The position numbers and the translations under genes were made by a program. This document shows, in pieces, positions 57,037-64,000 of a stretch of DNA of 64,000 nucleotides. Position 1 is the stretch's first letter. Each line of letters starts with the position of its first letter. The notes under the pieces are model-generated. The model made no database searches, had not been told where the DNA came from, and saw only the letters and a program-made list of their open reading frames with translations. Source of the DNA: Hymenopus coronatus (Eukaryota > Arthropoda > Insecta > Mantodea > Hymenopodidae); contig CM060895.1 of assembly GCA_030762935.1 (NCBI GenBank), forward strand, positions 33,098,501-33,162,500, in the 5' to 3' direction.

Positions 57037-57893
57037 TTCTTATGTGCTCCACACCCATGATTTCCTCTAGCGGTTATGTTAAAAGCTTTTCTTATAAAAT
57101 TATTTTATATAGGTCATGCTAATCAAGATAAACAACAGAATTGGTCTTATTACTTTTTGTGTCTGGAAGGGAAATAAGGGAATATACTAGCCTAAAGTGA
57201 TAGCCAAATCGTTTAAAATCCTGCCGCTAAGTGAAACAATTGAAATTCGGTTTTCTTTGCTTGCTAGGAGTAAAACAAAGAAACGAAAAGAAATGTGTCT
57301 CCCATTTGAGAACAGTTCAAGTGCTTAAAACTGAAGCCAATAACTTGGAATATCTCGAAAACGGCTACCTCTGCAAAAAATGAATATGATGCAAATTGAG
57401 TGTTTTAATGAGGTTACATTTTTGTGTAGTAAATTTTTCTCTCTCTTACAGTTTGCCAGTAATCCAGAATGAGTTCTTTAGGTATTTTCTCAGAAAATTC
57501 AAGATATACATTTGGTTTGCCATAAAAATATCTTCAGGATATGGCATTTTAAACAAAATATTTACAGCCATTTTTGAAAAAATAAAATTTTTCGAAACAT
57601 TTTCCATATAAAGGGTAGTTAGGGGTGGGGGGATTTCCTTGAAAGTTTTCGAGTCCCATCCTTGAACGTTACTGAACTTAAATGCCAAGTTTGGTATTTA
57701 ACAGACTTTAGTTTTTGACCTATGCCTACAGATAAACACACACAAACAAACATGTTTCTAAACATGATTTTCTTTTTATTTAGGAGATCTCAAAACGTGT
57801 ATTTCCGGTGAAATCTCGGTATAAAATTTTTGGGTACAATGCAACACCTTCTCTATAGATTATGTACATCCTACACACGGGCTGGATCAAGTA
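57037..57893 (-). mobile_element. Hn element, copy 29, full length
   Basis: Starts TTCTTATGTGCTCCACACCCATGATTTCC (eroded terminal hairpin). Complete core, palindrome (CTTAAATGCCAAGTTTGGTATTTAA), short slot and front block. The 5' hairpin ends ACGGGCTGGATCAAGTA. Confidence 0.87.
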
Positions 57894-57899
57894 AAAAAA

Positions 57900-58375
57900 A
57901 ATCTATGTGTGTGTGTGTGTCTCTGTGTCTGTCTAAAGATATGTATGCAGCAGAACACAAAGTCGGGTAAATCTCAAACTTGGTATTTAAGTTCAGCATA
58001 CCCAAAAAATGCGACGCAAAGATTTTCAAGAATATCCATTGCCTCAAACTGGCATTTAAATGGAAAAATTTTCGAAAATATTGATTATATATAGAGGTGC
58101 ACAAACAATTTTGCTTGAATCTATATTTTAAAATATTTTCATTACAAATTAAATGAATTTTTTAATTTTTTGTGAATAGTTTCTAAGGTTCTCTTCATTA
58201 TGGATTACTTTTGCCTTACTGGTAAATCGTAAGAGATCTTGCTACAGAGAAAAATGTAGATCTCCATAAATCACACAATATTTGAAAGCAATCCTTTTGT
58301 TTTAACAATTTTAGAGATATTCCGTTTATTGATTTGAATTTTCCAATATTTAATATTTTTTATGTATTCTGCCGT
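57900..58375 (+). mobile_element. Hn fragment, slot to core
   Basis: Begins abruptly in a GT tract (57905-57921) with no 5' hairpin or front block. It continues through the palindrome and core to AATTTTCCAATATTTAAT. Joined back to back with copy 29. Confidence 0.8.
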
Positions 58376-58394
58376 TAATTCAAGGAGAGTGGAG

Positions 58395-58772
58395 TAAAGG
58401 GTACGTATTGCCTGCACCAAAAATTCCATATCGAGATTTCTCCATGTGTATTGCGCCCCATTAATTAAAGGAAATTTGAAACGGAGGTATGCGAGTGTGT
58501 GTGAACAGCACAAATCAAACCCCAAAGTCCAATGAAAAATAACTTCGTATTTAGTTTCAGTATTTCTCAAAAAAAGCAATACGAAGGTTTTCAAGAAAAT
58601 CTTCCCAATCCAAACTGCGCTTTATATTTTCGATTTTCTAAAACTGGCTGTAATTATTTTGATACCATACCATATGATCAGGACATTAAACTGAAACAGT
58701 TACATATAATTCATATTTTGGAAATATTCTGTGATAACCTTTTTATCCTTACGTAATTTTGTATAACTAATA
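58395..58772 (+). mobile_element. Hn fragment, diverged 5' half
   Basis: Front block TTGCCTGCACCAAAAATTCC, CGAGATTTCTCC, slot GAGTGTGTGTGAACAGC and core up to TTTTGTATAACTAATAAG. The 3' part is replaced by the terminus of the next, reversed copy. Confidence 0.75.
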
Positions 58773-58780
58773 AGACAAAA

Positions 58781-59794
58781 AATCTGATGTGTTACACTCA
58801 CATGACTTTCTCTAGCTCTTCTATAAAGTACTTACATAAGATTATTCTTCGTTCTGCCCCTTTCTAATCGAGATAATCACTAGCAGAATGTTCTTACTAC
58901 TTAGTTCCTTACAAGTAGAAAGAAAATAAGGGAACACACTAGGCTAAACCGATAGTAGCCAAATGTTTTAAAAGCTGTGGTTATTCGATTGTCACTGCAA
59001 ATCGTTTCTTTCCTTGGCCAGGAGTAGAACAAAAGAAAAACGGACACTTCCTGTCTGAGAAAAGTTTAAGTACTCACCACTGAAACCTAAAACAAGGAAT
59101 ATCTCGGAAACGGTTACCTCCACAACAAAAATCTAAAGGACATACATTGTGTGTTTTGATCAGATCAACATTTTCTGTGTAGCAAGTTTTTATCTATCTC
59201 TTACCGTTTAGCAGTTAAAGTTAAGCAAAATTTATCCAGAATAAAGAGCTCTTCAGAAGATATTCACAGAAAATGTAAGATATACATTTTATTTGGTATG
59301 TAAATATCTTTAATATACGGGATTTTAATCAAAATCGTTAGAGGCATTTTTTGGAAAATCAAAATTTTCGAAAAATGTTCCATGTAAAGGGTAGTTGAGT
59401 GTTGGGGGATTTTCTTGAAAATCTTCGTGTCGCATCCTTGGAAGATATCAAACCTAAATCCAAGTTTAGTATTTAACGGTATTTTCGTTTTTGAGCTATG
59501 CTGTCCACAGACACACATACAGACCGACAGACACACACACATACACACGGACCTTTTTCTGAAAATGCTTTTTTTTGGATTTAGGGGGTCCTAAAACATG
59601 TATTTCCGATGAAATCTCGGTATCGAATTTTTGGGTGGAATACAATACTTCCTGTATACTTTTCTGAAAATGCTTTTTTTTGGATTTAGGGGGTCCTAAA
59701 ACATGTATTTCCGATGAAATCTCGGTATCGAATTTTTGGGTGGAATACAATACTTCCTGTATACACTATGTACATAGTACGTATAGAGAAAGTA
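58781..59794 (-). mobile_element. Hn element, copy 30, full length with internal duplication
   Basis: AATCTGATGTGTTACACTCACATGAC at the start; core with CTTGGCCAGGAGTAGAAC; palindrome; AC slot; front block present twice; end ACATAGTACGTATAGAGAAAGTA. Well preserved. Confidence 0.93.
59555..59764. repeat. 105-bp tandem duplication, two identical units
   Basis: Units 59555-59659 and 59660-59764 are identical by eye, including the run of eight T. The unit covers the front block of an Hn copy and part of its hairpin. Confidence 0.95.
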
Positions 59795-59936
59795 AAAACT
59801 ACTAGACACAAAAAAGTCAAATGCGATATAAATAGATTTTTTTTTTTCTTGGTCATTTAAAGGTAACGGATTTTCAAACCCATCATATAGGGTGAATTTG
59901 GCAATCACTTAAACTTGCAACAAAACCATTGCTGCC

Positions 59937-60175
59937 CACCTAAGTAGCGTGGTGGTAGCGTGTCTGCCTACATTCAACAGATCGCGAGTTTGACTCTCGT
60001 TAGGGTGAGTTACCCGGACAAGTTTTCTTTTGTTTTTTTTTTCCGGGGTTTTCCCTTATCCTGAGATGACAAATGTCGAGTAACTTTGAGCTCCAAGGAC
60101 CCCGAGATCATGATTTAAACTTAATGTCCTTTAACCTGATTGGTCATATCGGACGATGAATAGAATCGATGAAAT
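59937..60175 (+). mobile_element. tRNA-derived SINE (family SF), full length
   Basis: AAGTAGCGTGGTGGTAGCGTGTC (A box), GAGTTTGACTCTCG (altered B box), AGGGTGAGTTACCCGG, GGGGTTTTCCCTTATCC, then CCTTTAACCTGATTGGTCATATCGGACGAT. Matches the minus-strand copy at 19292-19446. Confidence 0.75.
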
Positions 60176-60788
60176 GATGCTGAAAAAAACAAAACAACGT
60201 TGCCGTAAATGTATCTCGGTTATCGCTGAGCGAAAAGAAGAATACTCTTTCGTTTTTAAAGAATGAGTAGAGAGTGCCATGTGAATATAACAGTATTGGG
60301 AAGGGAGTTTTTTTTTTCTATGTGCGAGTTGTACTACTCTTACAAGAAGATTCGTTTTATGACGTGGAGATTTTTTCTTTCTCCAATTTGCTATTCGAAG
60401 ATTCCTGAGCAGAAAACCGAGAATGCATAACCAGTAACGTTTATGTGCGATGCTAGCGCTTGGAGAAATAAGGAACTTCAGAATATACAACTTTGGTGAA
60501 CCAGTTTTGGGCAGACAATTCAAGTGCGGCGGTAAGTTTTGATTTTAGAATAGCCTTGGGATCATCCAATCTACCTTGCATCCAAGTGTTATTGATTTAG
60601 AAATTTATTTCATGCTGTATTATTATTCCTTGAAAACTTGAGTGTAGGGTACAAGATATAGAACTGCTTGGGTGGACGAGTGAGTGGTTATCGCCCAGTA
60701 GTGGGATGTGTTTTCGAGTCAGGAACTGTTAAGCTCCCTGCACATGATCAAACTACACTTTCTTGTTAAGTCATGAACCGAAAAAAAC
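60176..60788. other. unrecognised stretch
   Basis: The 130-codon minus frame 60131-60523 starts in the SINE flank, is basic and has no motif. At 60660-60730 CTTGGGTGGACGAGTGAGTGG may be a worn tRNA-like head. Confidence 0.35.
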
Positions 60789-61717
60789 ACCTGAGCTGAT
60801 CCATTCACATGACTTTCTCTAGCTGTTCCGCAAACAAACCCTTTATTCAAAAGATTAATCTTTTATTCACATCATACTAATCAAGATAAACATAAGCAAA
60901 ATTAGTCTTAATACTAGCTTCCTTCTAAGTGAAAGTAAATAAGGAAATGCACAGACTAAAACGATAGTCTCGTCCTTTAAAAGCCGGACTCTATGTGAAA
61001 AAACAAAAGAAGTTCCATTTTCTTTACTTGCCAGGAGTAAACAAACGGGATTCGAGAAGAAAGGTGTCTTCCCGTTTGAGAAAAGTTGAAGTGGCTTAAA
61101 ATTGAAAACAATGATCCGGAATATCTCGAAAACGGTAAACTCTACAAAAAAAAAATAAATAAATAAATAGATAGATAGATAGATAAATGAAATAAATAAA
61201 TAAAATGAAAAAATAAGATAATAAAATGGATGTAGCATTAATTGTGTGTTTTAATGAGCTCACATTTTCTGTGTAGTAAGTTTTTATCTATCTCTTACGG
61301 TTTGCCAGTTACAGAAAAGTCATCCAGAATGAAGAGGTCTTCAGAGGCTATTACCAGAAAATTCAAGATATACATTCAATTTGCCATAAGGTATTTTAAT
61401 CAAAATAATTAAAGATTTTTTTTATTTTTGAATCATTTTTAGGAAAGTAAAAAATGTCTAAAAATGCTCCATGTAAAAGATAGTTGGGGGTGGGGGGGGG
61501 AATTATATTGAAAATCTTTGTGTCGCATCCTTTTAAGATACTCAAATCCCAAGTCTGGTATTTAACCGACTTTTCGTTTTTAAGCTGTGCTGCCCATAGA
61601 CACATGCGTACCTTTTACTAAAATTATTTTTTCGAAATCAGGGGACCTCAAAACATATTTTCCGGTGAAATCGCGACACCGAATGTTTGGGTGGAATACA
61701 ATGTCTTCTCTATCCTC
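60789..61717 (-). mobile_element. Hn element, copy 31, split near its 5' end by a SINE
   Basis: Starts TGAGCTGATCCATTCACATGAC. The core contains an AAAT/TAGA repeat block at about 61148-61205, and the C-rich tract is expanded to TGGGGGTGGGGGGGGG. The front block ends TTCTCTATCCTC at 61717, where the SINE's target duplication lies. Confidence 0.9.
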
Positions 61718-61721
61718 GGGG

Positions 61722-61940
61722 TAGTGTTTACGCCCGCTTTTACTGCTCTGGCACCACAGGCGATGACACTGATGATACATAAAGATGGAGCCCCGGTGGA
61801 ATGTAATGGCAGGTGAAACCGGAGAAAACCCGCCCCTGCGCCGCTTTGTCCACCACAAATCTCACATGCGGTCGCTTGGGAACGAACCCGGACCGTCTAG
61901 GTGAGAGGCGAATGGTCGGACCACTCGGCCACGGCGAGGC
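61722..61940 (-). mobile_element. SA SINE nested in Hn, with 10-bp target duplication
   Basis: Reversed head GGCCGTGGCCGAGTGGTCCG type, B box GGGTTCGTTCCC, body and tail AAAGCGGGCGTAAACACTA. CTCTATCCTC flanks it at 61708-61717 and 61941-61950, so it jumped into the existing Hn copy. Confidence 0.88.
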
Positions 61941-61950
61941 CTCTATCCTC

Positions 61951-62602
61951 TATGATAATTACTTTCTCTAGTCCGTATGTACAAAGGTTGAAAAATATGT
62001 GACAATATTGGAAAAGGTTTCACAGACATAATGGTATTTAAATGTGTTTTTGTTAAAGTGAACTCCTCTAGAAGGCGTGGATAATAATTTATTACAAGCA
62101 AAGTAATTAACTATTATCGGTTCAAACCCCGACAATGGCATTGAATGTTTCAGTCTGACTCTACCTCTTCAGGACTTTGCTCATTCGAGTATGGAGTTGT
62201 GAGACAATAGAGGTAACTGTTTAGTCGACACTTTTTATCAATTTTTTATTAATATTTATTTTTTGTTTGTTTGACTCGTAAGAGTCTTATCGCGACTGAA
62301 ACACTGATACATTGTGATGACAATAATTATTACAGTATGGTTATAAATGTACAGTGTAATATAATAGAAATTCTGTTAATTTACATTATGTTAGCAAACG
62401 GGTAACAACGAATACAAAATGGCATCTTACGAAGTTAATATATAGAGTAATATTACATTGTACAGATATATTTAATTTTAGTGATCTATAATGTTTTTCT
62501 TACATTTTTGTGAATGAAAGAAAATAAAAGCTATGTTAATATATATTACAATTTTAGATTAAACTGTGGATATTGATAGCTTTTAAGAACATAACAACAT
62601 GT
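61951..62602. other. AT-rich stretch after an Hn 5' end piece
   Basis: 61958-61986 (ATTACTTTCTCTAGTCCGTATGTAC) is a lone Hn 5' hairpin arm. The rest has no repeat or frame. Confidence 0.45.
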
Positions 62603-63499
62603 TTACTTTCTCTAGCCCCGTATGTAAATGTACATAGCGGTAGATAAGTATTGTATTCCATCCAAAAATTCGATGTGGAGATTTCACCGGAAATACATGC
62701 TTTAGGACCCCCTGAATCCAAAAAACTCATTTTCAGAAACAGGTCCGTGTGTGTGTATGTGTGTGTCTGTCGTTGGACAACATAGCTCAAAAATGTAAAG
62801 ACAGTTAAATACCAAACTCTATATTTAAGTTTTGTATCTTCCAAGAATGCGACACGAAGATTTTCAAGAAAATCCCCCATCCCTAACTGCCGTTTTCATG
62901 GAAAATGTTTCGAAAATTTACTTTTTCTTATAAATGGCTCTAACGATTTTGATTAAAATACCATATATTAAAACTATTTTTATCACAAATAAAATATATA
63001 TCTTGAATTTTCTGGGAATAGCTTCTAAAGATCTGTTTATTCTGGATGGATTTTGCTTAATTTGGCAAAACTAGTGAACCGTAAGAGATACACAAAAACT
63101 TACTGTACAAAAAATGTGAATCTTGTTAAAATACACAGGTTATGTCACATTTTTTTTTCGTAGAGCTTACCGATTTTGAAATATTATTTGTTATTAGTTT
63201 CAATTGTGAAGTATTTATACTTTTCTCATACGGAAGTGCCCGTTTTTCTTTTGTTATATTCCTGGCCAAGCAAAGAAATGATTTGCAATGACAATCGCTT
63301 AACGACATAACATTAAAACATTTTATCATCATTTTAGCCCAGTGTATTCCCTTAGTTCCATTCTACTTATAAGGAACTAAGTAATGAAATTCTGTTAATG
63401 TTTATCTCGATTAGTATGGTGTTGAAAGAAGAATTATGTTTCGTAAGAAGTTTGTTTGTAGAGTAGTTAGAGAAAGTCATGTGAGTTAACACATCAGAT
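62603..63499 (+). mobile_element. Hn element, copy 32, full length
   Basis: TTACTTTCTCTAGCCCCGTATG hairpin, front block, GT slot (about 62745-62771), C-rich tract and core of the GGCCAAGCAAAGAAATG subtype. Ends ATGTGAGTTAACACATCAGAT. Confidence 0.92.
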
Positions 63500-63559
63500 T
63501 TTTATACATGGCTTCATTATTTAGTACTTTTATATCACCAGTAATTAATTTATTTAATA

Positions 63560-64000
63560 GATTTAGGGAAAAAATTCTGCAAAACTATCACATGGGTGGG
63601 GGAAAAAATTCCAGAGGTGGACAGCTGCAAATACTTGGGAGTTTACTTGACGAGTAACGCTGGATGGGACGAGCAGGTAAATTCTGTATCTAAGAAAGCG
63701 TGGAAAACACTGCACTTCCTAATGAGGATTTTAAAAAAGGGGAGTGCAAAGTCCAGGGAAATCGCGTATAAGTCCTTAGTGTGGCCGGTAATGGAATTTG
63801 GAGTAACTTGATGGGACCCGTATAGAGTAAATCAAATTGATTCGTTAGAAAAGATCCAGAGAAGGGCTATAAAATTCATAAAAAGGGGTAAATATTTTGG
63901 GCCAACAAACGCTGAGGAGATAAAATGGGAGCCGTTGAAAGTTAGGCGTGAGAAACACAGGTTGTGCGCTTTATTTAAAGCTTACGCTGGCTTAAACGCA
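63560..64000 (+). pseudogene. LINE reverse transcriptase C-terminal region, runs off the window
   Basis: Frame: TITWVGEKIPEVDSCKYLGV, then LTSNAGWDEQVNSVSKKAWK, LHFLMRILKKGS and AYKSLVWPVMEFGVT. A TGA stop at 63809-63811 interrupts it, and the same frame continues WDPYRVNQIDSLEKIQRRAI...EEIKWEPLKVRREKHRL to the edge. The YLGV...W...A...L...R..l-k...K.....y..lv.P...Y....WdP......d.LE..QrRA..fI pattern is the thumb region of CR1/L2/jockey-group LINEs. The copy is 5' truncated at about 63545-63565. Only one stop in about 145 codons suggests a fairly recent insertion. In related elements a cysteine usually stands where the stop is (family knowledge). Confidence 0.85.

Noticed and set aside
60131..60523. 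130-codon minus frame
   Set aside because: Overlaps the 3' part of a SINE and has no domain; judged chance.

Overview
The window reads as intergenic DNA from a large, AT-rich animal genome, probably an arthropod. I infer this from the tRNA-derived SINEs, decayed jockey/CR1-like LINE fragments, mariner and IS630-Tc1 transposase remnants, and a dominant repeat shaped like the INE-1/DINE-1 elements of insects. I cannot name the species, and I found no host protein gene, rRNA, functional tRNA or CRISPR array. Almost every translatable stretch is a decayed mobile element or chance. The longest apparent proteins (CV/TH repeats near 45.4-46.0 kb) are translations of a GT microsatellite.

The main structure is one dispersed family, here called Hn (my label). 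It is about 0.8-0.9 kb long and present in more than 40 full or broken copies on both strands. By my coordinates it covers roughly 29-30 kb, about 46% of the window. A complete copy starts with a long hairpin containing ACTTTCTCTA. It then has a conserved block (ATTCGATACCGAGATTTCACC), a GT-rich slot, a short palindrome (AAATACCAA-AC-TTGGTATTT), a C-rich tract and a 500-bp core. It ends with the inverted copy TAGAGAAAGT and a small terminal hairpin (ATGTG-loop-CACAT). Asymmetric subterminal inverted repeats, a microsatellite slot, a 3' stem-loop, T/T flanks and head-to-tail arrays together match non-autonomous Helentrons (HINEs). No Rep/helicase gene is in the window, so its partner element is not seen.

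Layout: 0-12 kb holds SINEs, a 78-bp perfect palindrome, Hn copies, a MITE-like repeat and an internally deleted IS630-Tc1 transposase relic. 12-31 kb holds dense Hn copies, including head-to-tail pairs, LINE reverse transcriptase and RNase H scraps, and a mariner transposase tail cut by an Hn copy. 31-50 kb holds more Hn (arrays, inverted chimaeras, and a copy carrying a perfect (GT)201 tract), SINEs and a LINE endonuclease scrap. At 50.6-51.75 kb a LINE with only its zinc-knuckle ORF1, a 3' UTR and an A-tail interrupts an Hn copy. 52-63.5 kb is Hn and SINEs again, including a SINE nested in Hn with a target duplication. At 63.56 kb the window runs into a fairly young LINE reverse transcriptase relic. 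The elements do not form a pathway: they record successive insertions, with Hn repeatedly landing beside SINE tails and other Hn copies.
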